From Spirochaetales bacterium (GTDB taxonomy: Bacteria; Spirochaetota; Spirochaetia; DSM-2461), in assembly GCA_002748225.1 (NCBI GenBank), contig PDRU01000053.1, positions 1 through 5,580 on the forward strand: a stretch of 5,580 nucleotides of DNA, written 5' to 3'. Shown piece after piece: positions 1 through 5,580 of this stretch (positions are counted from its first letter, which is position 1; the number at the start of each line of letters is the position of its first letter). The position numbers and the translations under genes are program-made. Under the pieces are notes generated by a model that was not told where the DNA came from, searched no databases, and saw only the letters and a list, made by a program, of their open reading frames with translations.

Positions 1-2
1 GC

Positions 3-2177
3 CTATTCCGCCCCAATACCCTCTTCTTTAAGAAAATCAGCGTAAGTACGAATGGGAATTGCGGCCTCCCGGGCTTTTTTCAGTTTGGTGGAACTGCCGG
101 CAGGATTATCGCATACAAGCAGAACTGTTTCCCGGGTAACCGTCCCGGCCACACTCCAGCCCCGTTTTTCCAGCATTCCGGTCAGCTCTTTACGCCCCAT
201 GGGTGCTTTCCCGGTCAGACAGACCGTCCCCCGGGATTCTTTCAGTGTCAGTTCTTCCTGTATGTCCACCACCTGAAGCAGTTCATCAAGGAATTCCATG
301 TTGCCCTTCTCGGCCTTCCATTCAATAATTCTCTCACCGATAATATAAGACGGATCATTGAATGAACGGAAATCGTTCAATGAAGTAATTCCCAGGCGGG
401 CCAGAGATTTTTTCTGCACCATGGGTATGCCCAGACGGGAAATGAGTTCCACGGCACTCATGGACTTTGCGGAAGCCGTCTGTTCCAGAAAATTACTGAT
501 TTTTTTCGCCCCAAAGCCCTCCATACCATCAAAATCTTTCTCTGTCAGCGTGTAGAGGTCGCGGACATTCCGCAGTTTCCCGGCATCATAAAGAGCCTCA
601 AGTGTTTTCAAAGCCACCTGCTCCACGCCGGCCTGACGCACCCAGAACAGAATGGACTGCAGCACCCGGGAACGGCACAGGGCATTGGGACAGGCCAGAT
701 TCACACCATTTTCCACCACTCTGGTACCGCAGGAAGGGCAAAAATCCGGCCAGAGAGCCGCGTCAGTAAAATTATCAGGGCGATCTTTTCCGGCAGGGTT
801 TTCCCGGACATAGGGAATAACATCGTTGGCTCTCTCTACAAGGATGGAATCTCCCCGCGCCAGCTTCAGACGGCGTATGTTTTCGGCGTTATGCAGACTG
901 GCCCTTTCAAGTGTGGCTCCGCCGAGGTAGATCGGCTGAAACACGGCAACCGGAGTTAAATTGCCCTGCCGGCTTACCTGCCACACAACCTTTTCCAGCC
1001 GGGTTCTGAGCGACTGGGCAGGCGGCTTAAATGCCAAAGCGTAATGATGATGGTGATCCACCACCCAGCGCCTGTCAATTTCATTGTGCAGACTGTTGTT
1101 GTCAACCAGAATAATTAAACCGTCTGTTTCAAAGTTCCATTCATCCCGCAGCTGCTCTACATAGCGGGTGTAAATGCTGCCGATGTTCTGAAGCCAGATC
1201 TGCTGTGGAGTGTCTGTGCCGGCCAGACTGTTTGCCGGACTGTTTGCCGGACTGTTTGCCGGACTGTTTGCCGCTCTGTTTGCCGCTCTGTCTGCCGGGC
1301 TGTCTGCCGGACTGTCTGCCGGGCCGCCTGCCGGATTGCCTGCCGCTCTGTCTGCCGGGCTGCCGGCCGGGTTGTCTGCCGGGCTGTCTGCCGGGTTGTC
1401 TTCGGGGCTGCCGGACGGACTGCTTGCCGGGTTGTCTGCCGCTCCGGCAGTAAAGGTCTCAAAGGTTGTAAAGCCCTGTTTCCTCAGGAGGGTTATTTTT
1501 CCGCTTTCCGATGCAAGCTCCGGAAAGCGGGCAAGATCTTCTGCGGGAGGTGTATTTCCTCCGGAAGACTCCGCGGACGGCCAGACTATCTGATAGGCCA
1601 GGAATTTTACATACCGCACATCCGCCCTGTCTTCTTTACGGTTTATAAGACCTACACAGTTGTTCCTTAACGGTTTGCCGCCGGTATCAAATTGAGTATT
1701 TTTGGGAAGATACAGCTCTCCGCGGATTTCCACGGGCTCTTCTGTAAAAGAGAGCTCCCGGGGAATATCTTCCATATAGGAAAGAATATGACTGACATCC
1801 TGACCAACCTCGCCGTCTCCCCGGGTGGCCGCATATTTAAGCTGCCCCTTCTGATAAAACAGGGACGCGGAAAGACCATCCACTTTTGGCTGAACTGTAA
1901 TAACACTGCCCTCCGGCAGATTAAGCCGGAGAAGCCATTTTTCCACGTCTTCCAGTTTTTTAGCCTTCCCCATGGACAGCATGGGAACTCTGTGCCGGAT
2001 TTTTTTCCCTTCACCGCCGAAACCCACGGAGGAAAAATAGGGATGCTCCGGCTCCAGACGGTGCAGCTCTTCTTCGAGGGAATCAAACTCGGCATCGCTT
2101 ATTAAAGACTCCCCGGAACCGTAATAAGCAGCCCTCGCTTCTTTGAGGCGCCGGGCCAGTTTATCAGCGTTGTTCAT
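3..2177 (-). CDS. ligA: NAD+-dependent DNA ligase LigA, divergent, with a tetrapeptide-repeat insertion
   Basis: This 724-residue protein has the full LigA domain order; the family seals DNA nicks using NAD+ in replication and repair. The Ia (NMN-binding) region has Y18-Y19 and the D28-A-E-F-D32 motif. The adenylation domain has the nucleotidyl lysine K98 in KVDG, ATRGDG at 117-122, EIRGE at 150-154 and motif V lysine K384 in AFKPPA. An OB fold follows (about 388-460, with LTPVAVF and ASLHN). The zinc finger uses C480, C483, C496 and C501. A helix-hairpin-helix region spans about 505-640 and a C-terminal BRCT domain about 645-720. Most LigA proteins have about 670 residues; removing the 72-residue repeat (248-319) leaves 652, so the insertion explains the extra length. 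Oddities: Q96 replaces the usual Glu before the catalytic Lys, L357 replaces the motif IV Lys, F31 replaces a usual Tyr, and GLINRK replaces AAAGSLRQ. The ATG is supported by GAGG 8 nt upstream. The gene begins 12 bp after the transporter stop and is probably cotranscribed. The family assignment is secure; activity is less certain. Confidence 0.95.
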   Translation of the reverse strand: MNNADKLARRLKEARAAYYGSGESLISDAEFDSLEEELHRLEPEHPYFSSVGFGGEGKKIRHRVPMLSMGKAKKLEDVEKWLLRLNLPEGSVITVQPKVDGLSASLFYQKGQLKYAATRGDGEVGQDVSHILSYMEDIPRELSFTEEPVEIRGELYLPKNTQFDTGGKPLRNNCVGLINRKEDRADVRYVKFLAYQIVWPSAESSGGNTPPAEDLARFPELASESGKITLLRKQGFTTFETFTAGAADNPASSPSGSPEDNPADSPADNPAGSPADRAAGNPAGGPADSPADSPADRAANRAANSPANSPANSPANSLAGTDTPQQIWLQNIGSIYTRYVEQLRDEWNFETDGLIILVDNNSLHNEIDRRWVVDHHHHYALAFKPPAQSLRTRLEKVVWQVSRQGNLTPVAVFQPIYLGGATLERASLHNAENIRRLKLARGDSILVERANDVIPYVRENPAGKDRPDNFTDAALWPDFCPSCGTRVVENGVNLACPNALCRSRVLQSILFWVRQAGVEQVALKTLEALYDAGKLRNVRDLYTLTEKDFDGMEGFGAKKISNFLEQTASAKSMSAVELISRLGIPMVQKKSLARLGITSLNDFRSFNDPSYIIGERIIEWKAEKGNMEFLDELLQVVDIQEELTLKESRGTVCLTGKAPMGRKELTGMLEKRGWSVAGTVTRETVLLVCDNPAGSSTKLKKAREAAIPIRTYADFLKEEGIGAE
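1221..1436 (-). repeat. 12-bp tandem repeat (18 units) inside ligA
   Basis: Eighteen contiguous 12-bp units lie head to tail without spacers. The plus-strand consensus is GCCGG(A/G)CTGT(T/C)T. Three adjacent units (1234-1245, 1246-1257, 1258-1269) are identical; the others differ at one to several bases. In the ligase frame each unit encodes one tetrapeptide, mostly NSPA, DSPA, DNPA, GSPA or DRAA, covering residues 248-319. The period is a multiple of three and no unit contains a stop in any of the six frames, so gain or loss of whole units would keep ligA in frame. The coding strand is very poor in T. The insert falls between the GF-T-F segment (235-240) and motif IV (ETDG, 350-353), a surface-loop region in LigA. 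It probably forms a disordered Pro/Ala/Ser/Asn/Asp-rich loop. Confidence 0.95.
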
Positions 2178-2185
2178 CGGCGCAG

Positions 2186-2192
2186 CCTCTCA
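2186..2192 (-). promoter_or_regulatory. ribosome binding site of ligA, overlapping the transporter stop codon
   Basis: On the minus strand the transporter stop TGA runs directly into GAGG, which sits 8 nt before the ligA ATG. The overlap of stop codon and Shine-Dalgarno sequence supports the chosen ligase start. It also suggests that ligA translation follows from ribosomes finishing the transporter gene. No promoter fits in the 12-bp gap. Confidence 0.6.
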
Positions 2193-3704
2193 GTAAGGAC
2201 CAAAACCGATACGTACGGCCAGAGCCAGAAACAAAAGCGACAAAACCGCCACAAGCGCCTGAGCCCTGATGCTCCAGCGTACCCATGTACCCCAGCCCAC
2301 AGTTGTAAAGCTCAACCCGATAAGAAGCAGGGCATTGGTGGGATAAAGGATGTTGCTGAAACCGTCGCCCAGACTGAAGGCAAAAACAGCCGTCTGCCGG
2401 GTAAGGCCGGCCATTTCCGCCAGCGGAATAAGAATGGGCATCATCAGAAATGCTTTGGCCGAAGCGCTTGAAACAAAGAAGTTCATAAACAGGGTAACCC
2501 CGTACACCAGCAGCACTGCTGTATAGGGAGCCGAGCGGCTTATCATCTGGCCCGCGCGGAACAAAATAGTATCCATAACCTTTCCGGCAGTCATAATATG
2601 GGGCACCGACATGGCCATGGCTATCAGAACCAGGCCCGGAAGAATGTTCAGAACTCCCATGCCGAAAACTTTCCAAAGCCGCCGGCCCTTCAATCCGCCA
2701 CGGTGTCCGGCTCCCAGACCCGCTGCCAGAAAAATTAAAGCCAGAAGCGGAAAGGACAAATCGGAAGCATCCGGCCATAGACCTGTCGCTGTTAAAACAG
2801 AAGCTCCCAGCATGAGAAGAACACCCAGGGCCATAAACAGACCAAACCAGGAAATGGCCCGGGTCATCTGGGGACGCAGGGCTGCTTCACGGCCTGCCAG
2901 CACTTTTTCACGGGAATACTGCTGCCGCAGCCCTGTATCGGCCTTGTAGCTGAGAGATTTTTCGGGATTCTTCTCAATTTTACGGGCGTATAAAAATGTA
3001 AAACCAAAGGCCACGGCATAAGTAACAAGCAGAAACAGAATACGCAGCCCCGAACCCGAGTTCAGGGGAAGTTCAGCCACTTTCTGGGGCACCTGTACGG
3101 TAAAGGGATTGGTAACCGCAGCGGCAAATCCGAATCCCATGGCCAGAAGACTCATACCCAGGCCCGTGAGGGAATCCCATCCCAGAGTAATGGCCAGAGG
3201 AACAATAAAAATAACAACCGGCAGCAGTCCCTCATACAGACCGACAAAGGACGAAAGCAGCATAATAACGGCCATAACCAGGGCCAGCAGCAGGTATTTC
3301 CTGTCCCAGAATTTTTCCACTGCCCGAACCAGAATAGACTCCATAACCCCCACTTTTTCTATAATGGTAAAAGAGCCCCCCACAAAAAAAAGAAAAGCCG
3401 CAATAACCGCCAAAGTAACAGCGTTCGGCCCCCAGAACACCTCCACGGGAGCCGTCAGCCAGCGCCAGAAGGGTAAATCCGATACCACCTGTCCTCTCTC
3501 AGCCGGATTCAGAAAACGGAAGGAACCATCCACCACTGTGGTCCGCCCGTCTTTAATAACACGTTGATACTCTCCCGGCGGCAGCACCCGGGTCAGGATG
3601 CCTGATATTATTATAAGAAAAAGTAAAATTCCCCCGGCCAGAAGAAAGGCCCGCAGACCTATCTTCACACTGCTTTTTGGCTGCATATCCGCTGTATTAC
3701 TCAT
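2190..3704 (-). CDS. YfcC-family membrane transporter (DcuC / ion-transporter superfamily)
   Basis: This 504-residue, strongly hydrophobic protein has about 11-13 membrane segments, at roughly 17-38, 93-113, 137-175, 180-200, 221-240, 283-307, 317-334, 346-371, 395-430, 437-466 and 479-500. Family signatures: GEYQR after the first helix (44-48), GGSFTII (109-115), a first-half AVTNPF loop (196-201), and in the second half NFFVSSASAKAFLMMPI (408-424), RQTAVFAFSLGDGFSN (436-451) and YPTN (454-457). The two Asn/Pro loops, one per half, fit the inverted-repeat, re-entrant-loop architecture of this superfamily. YfcC proteins are thought to move amino acids, peptides or carboxylates, and the substrate cannot be read from the sequence. 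The ATG overlaps the upstream M20 stop by 4 bp (ATGA), with only a weak GTGAG upstream, which implies translational coupling. The coupled hydrolase suggests a hydrolysable conjugate such as a peptide or acyl-amino acid, by analogy with AbgT and its M20 partners AbgA/AbgB. The substrate is inference. Confidence 0.88.
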   Translation of the reverse strand: MSNTADMQPKSSVKIGLRAFLLAGGILLFLIIISGILTRVLPPGEYQRVIKDGRTTVVDGSFRFLNPAERGQVVSDLPFWRWLTAPVEVFWGPNAVTLAVIAAFLFFVGGSFTIIEKVGVMESILVRAVEKFWDRKYLLLALVMAVIMLLSSFVGLYEGLLPVVIFIVPLAITLGWDSLTGLGMSLLAMGFGFAAAVTNPFTVQVPQKVAELPLNSGSGLRILFLLVTYAVAFGFTFLYARKIEKNPEKSLSYKADTGLRQQYSREKVLAGREAALRPQMTRAISWFGLFMALGVLLMLGASVLTATGLWPDASDLSFPLLALIFLAAGLGAGHRGGLKGRRLWKVFGMGVLNILPGLVLIAMAMSVPHIMTAGKVMDTILFRAGQMISRSAPYTAVLLVYGVTLFMNFFVSSASAKAFLMMPILIPLAEMAGLTRQTAVFAFSLGDGFSNILYPTNALLLIGLSFTTVGWGTWVRWSIRAQALVAVLSLLFLALAVRIGFGPY

Positions 3705-5062
3705 TTTTTCTCACGGCTTTCATCGGCCAGTACATCTTTGAGCAGACCTTCCAGGAAATTCACCATAGTACCCCATTCTTCCAGAGACACCGCTTCGTTA
3801 GGCGCATGAACCGTCTTCATGGAGTCCTTATCTATCCGCATGGGGATAAACCGGAAAATGGCATCACTTAAATTTCTGTACCAGCGGGAATCGGTGGTTG
3901 CGGTCATTAAGTACGGCGCAGAGAGAGCGCCCGGGAAACAGCGCTCCACCTGACGTTCCATGGCTTTCCACCAATGCCCCTCGGCTCCGCCGGAGGGAAC
4001 CGGCTCAAAGGCCGAATTTTCCACAATTTCCACCGTAACGCCTTCATCGACAGCATCTTCAATGATGGACTGCACCCGCTTTACATTCCCGGCAATGGTT
4101 TCTCCCGGCAGAATACGCATATTAACCAAAGCCTCAACCTCGTCGGGCAGAACATTATCACGCTCCCCTCCCCGTATAACCGTCGGCGCCAGAGTGGTCC
4201 GAACCATGGGTGCCGTACCGGATGAGGCCGAAAGCATATTTTTGAGGATACCGCCGAAAAAGCGGTTATTCTTTAATATGAGTCCCTGCAGACCTCCGGA
4301 AACACTGCCCAGAGCCCGGAGCATTCCTCCCGGCACATGACCAATGCTGGCCGGCGCCGGAGTGTTTTCCAAAGCCAGGATGGCCGCGCTTAAGCGTCCC
4401 ACAGCCGTATGACTGGGCGGAGCGGAAGCATGCCCCGGCATTCCCCGGGCCTTTATCCGCAGGGTCAGAAAGCCCTTTTCGGCAATTCCCAGTAAAGCAA
4501 CCTCACGGGAAGTAAACGACGCAAGCTGATCCACAGCTACCGCTCCGCCCTCGTCCAGAATGAAGGCAAAACGCATACCCCGCTCGGCAAAGAGCTGTGC
4601 CATATGCCCCGCACCGCGTTTTCCGGTGGTTTCTTCATCGCCGCCGAAAGCCAGATAAAGACTTCTTCGGGGCTGATACCCCTCTGCCGCCAGACGGTTG
4701 GCCGCTTCCAGCCAGCCGGCCAGCATGCCCTTGTCATCCAGAGTACCCCGTCCGTGAAGGACACCGTTTTCTACCACTCCGTCAAAGGGCGGATGCTCCC
4801 ATTTAGAAAAATCCCCCGGAGGCACTACATCAAAATGAGCCATGCCCATAACAGGCAGCAAATCCGGCTGACTTCCCTTCCAGTGGTACAGAATGGCCCG
4901 ATCGCCGGGGAGTTCCCTCTCCATTACCCTGTGAAGGTCGGGGTATAATTCAGCAATACGTCCCGGAACCGCTTTAAAAACAGCTTCATCTTCATGTTCG
5001 GGTGAATCCGACGAGACAGTCGGCATACGTATAAGTTCAGCAAATCTTTCTACAGCATCCAT
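3701..5062 (-). CDS. M20-family zinc metallohydrolase (carboxypeptidase S / PM20D1-like)
   Basis: This 453-residue protein matches the two-domain M20 fold of di-zinc amidohydrolases/peptidases. Expected metal and catalytic residues are all visible: H76 with D78 (AHFDVV), bridging D109 (GRGTLDDKG), general base E143 and ligand E144 (GDEETTG), D170 (LDEGG), and C-terminal H419 (VHAPNE). The lid/dimerisation domain spans about 200-315 and contains PGHAS (209-213). The pattern PPFDG, GRGT-DDKG, GDEE-TGKRGA and AEKGFL is closest to the carboxypeptidase S/PM20D1 branch, which cleaves dipeptides or N-acyl amino acids. No signal peptide is visible, so it should be cytosolic. The ATG follows GGGAG with 6-nt spacing (5069-5073). 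The stop overlaps the start of the transporter gene, suggesting the pair imports and hydrolyses one substrate class. The exact substrate is unknown; dipeptidase, aminoacylase or N-acyl amino acid hydrolase are all possible. Confidence 0.9.
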   Translation of the reverse strand: MDAVERFAELIRMPTVSSDSPEHEDEAVFKAVPGRIAELYPDLHRVMERELPGDRAILYHWKGSQPDLLPVMGMAHFDVVPPGDFSKWEHPPFDGVVENGVLHGRGTLDDKGMLAGWLEAANRLAAEGYQPRRSLYLAFGGDEETTGKRGAGHMAQLFAERGMRFAFILDEGGAVAVDQLASFTSREVALLGIAEKGFLTLRIKARGMPGHASAPPSHTAVGRLSAAILALENTPAPASIGHVPGGMLRALGSVSGGLQGLILKNNRFFGGILKNMLSASSGTAPMVRTTLAPTVIRGGERDNVLPDEVEALVNMRILPGETIAGNVKRVQSIIEDAVDEGVTVEIVENSAFEPVPSGGAEGHWWKAMERQVERCFPGALSAPYLMTATTDSRWYRNLSDAIFRFIPMRIDKDSMKTVHAPNEAVSLEEWGTMVNFLEGLLKDVLADESREKK

Positions 5063-5139
5063 AATACTCTCCCAAAAGGATGCTACAGCAAAAATACGTA
5101 TTAATCCAGAAAAAGAACCGGGAAATCCAAAGAGCGGCG
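5063..5139 (-). promoter_or_regulatory. intergenic gap, likely site of any promoter for the M20-transporter-ligA unit
   Basis: This 77-bp stretch is the only non-coding gap long enough to hold a promoter. It is visibly more AT-rich than its surroundings. It holds a perfect 10-bp palindrome, AATACGTATT (5093-5102), within a TTAATACGTATTTTT stretch on the minus strand. A TTAATAC segment could act as a -10 element, but I see no convincing -35 at good spacing (TTGGAT lies too far upstream). The palindrome could be a small operator or chance. The promoter is inferred mainly from position. Confidence 0.25.
5069..5073 (-). promoter_or_regulatory. ribosome binding site of the M20 hydrolase gene
   Basis: The minus strand reads GGGAG, then 6 nt, then the ATG at 5062-5060. 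This is the strongest Shine-Dalgarno sequence in the window and supports the chosen start. Initiation here looks independent, unlike the coupled start of the transporter downstream. Confidence 0.65.
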
Positions 5140-5153
5140 CTAACCGGGTTCTT
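5110..5153 (-). terminator. weak candidate rho-independent terminator after the ankyrin gene
   Basis: On the minus strand AAGAACC (5153-5147) pairs perfectly with GGTTCTT (5119-5113). The stem can be extended by two G-C pairs across a one-base bulge, and it is followed by a short T run (five T, 5114-5110) that overlaps the stem. The loop is long (over 20 nt) and the left arm lies inside the last codons of the ankyrin gene. These points make it marginal. If real, it would separate the ankyrin gene from the downstream unit. Confidence 0.3.
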
Positions 5154-5580
5154 CATCCCGCAGAATACGGTGAATAGTCAGATCACCGTCGCCCTCTTCA
5201 GGCACGGGCGATGGACGCAGAAGCCTCCATTCATCAGCCGCAGAAGATCGTCCGCCGGGAAACCAGGCAGCCACTACGGCCGGGTGAACATCCAGGGCAG
5301 GCTGGGGCTGATAATTTGACGGATCATATTCGCGGCGGGCAAGCATGCGCACAACGGGATAAAGAGTTTTTCCCCGCTCGGGCCTGCTGCTTTCACGTCC
5401 GGTTTTCCTGTCCCGGATAAACGCGGCCAGACTCCATTCCAGAGCTGTACGGCCGGCCATGTCCATACAGGCAGCATACTCTGAATCTGAATTGTCCAGA
5501 AGAAGACGCACGGCAGATTCATTTCCCAGCCAGGCGGCTGCCATGAGCAGTGTTATGCCTTCAGAATCCACTATATCCAG
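5140..5580 (-). CDS. ankyrin-repeat protein, C-terminal part (5' end outside window)
   Basis: The reading frame is open to the window edge, so the gene begins upstream of this window; 146 residues and a TAG stop are visible. The first visible segment matches the ankyrin consensus: D-x-EG-x-T-LLMAAAWLG-(x)n-AVRLLLDN. A second, weaker unit follows (MAGRTALEWSLAAF, later VVRMLARR), interrupted by a charged stretch (RDRKTGRESSRPERGK). The last 70 or so residues (from about YDPSNYQP) are not ankyrin-like and I do not recognise them; they end in an acidic tail with EEGDGD and DEEPG. Ankyrin repeats mediate protein-protein contacts and give no specific function. An in-frame GTG at 5571-5569 could be mistaken for a start, but the upstream codons continue open and in register. 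Localisation and partner cannot be judged from this fragment. Confidence 0.75.
   Translation of the reverse strand: MDIVDSEGITLLMAAAWLGNESAVRLLLDNSDSEYAACMDMAGRTALEWSLAAFIRDRKTGRESSRPERGKTLYPVVRMLARREYDPSNYQPQPALDVHPAVVAAWFPGGRSSAADEWRLLRPSPVPEEGDGDLTIHRILRDEEPG

Noticed and set aside
1221..1436. CRISPR array
   Set aside because: The units are 12 bp, contiguous and lack unique spacers. They lie in frame within a recognised gene.
1157..1593. Three open frames overlapping the ligA repeat (plus strand 1205-1453 and 1210-1593, minus strand 1157-1462), with CLPD-, AGLF- and RQTV-like periodic peptides
   Set aside because: A 12-bp repeat without stops is open in all six frames automatically. These are shadows of the repeat in ligA and show no independent coding features.
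3..2177. ligA as a pseudogene because of its altered motifs
   Set aside because: The frame is intact across all domains including zinc finger and BRCT, and the nucleotidyl lysine is present. Substitutions alone do not show loss of function.
3109..3567. Plus-strand open frame antisense to the transporter gene, and similar frames antisense to the hydrolase (3960-4340, 4604-4948)
   Set aside because: Translations are Arg/Pro/Ser-rich with no recognisable domain, and the opposite strand encodes well-recognised proteins in full.
5140..5571. A complete small ankyrin gene starting at the GTG at 5571
   Set aside because: The codons upstream of the GTG remain open to the window edge and the ankyrin repeat register begins before it, so the gene is cut by the window.
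1..5580. Mobile element, tRNA or rRNA, toxin-antitoxin or phage-defence system
   Set aside because: No transposase, integrase, terminal repeats, RNA gene or defence domain is visible. The ankyrin fragment alone is not enough to propose such a system.

Overview
The window is a compact, one-direction bacterial gene block. All four genes lie on the minus strand, so they read from right to left. Base composition is moderately GC-rich (mid-50s percent by eye) and almost all of the window is coding. The lineage is not certain. The LigA variant (KVDG nucleotidyl-transfer motif, and a GLINRK block where most bacteria have NPRNAAAGSLRQ) resembles what I remember of spirochaete ligases, and ankyrin proteins are common there. 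I therefore suggest Spirochaetota (Treponema/Spirochaeta-like) as a low-to-moderate confidence inference.

Layout in transcription order: (1) 5580-5140, the C-terminal part of an ankyrin-repeat protein whose start lies outside the window. (2) 5139-5063, the only real intergenic gap (77 bp), with a weak candidate terminator, a short perfect palindrome and a good ribosome binding site. (3) 5062-3701, an M20-family zinc metallohydrolase with all expected metal and catalytic residues. (4) 3704-2190, a YfcC-family (DcuC/ion-transporter superfamily) membrane transporter whose ATG overlaps the M20 stop codon as ATGA. (5) 2177-3, an NAD+-dependent DNA ligase (LigA) starting 12 bp after the transporter stop. 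Its coding sequence contains an 18-unit, 12-bp tandem repeat.

The hydrolase and transporter are translationally coupled and make biochemical sense together: uptake of a peptide, acyl-amino acid or similar conjugate, followed by cytoplasmic hydrolysis. The ligase probably shares the transcript but has no evident functional link to them. The most unusual object is the ligase. It carries a variable-looking tetrapeptide array (consensus N/D-S-P-A) inside the adenylation domain. Several residues that are near-invariant in LigA also differ, including Leu in place of the motif IV lysine. I did not find RNA genes, mobile elements, CRISPR arrays or a clearly undescribed multi-gene system.
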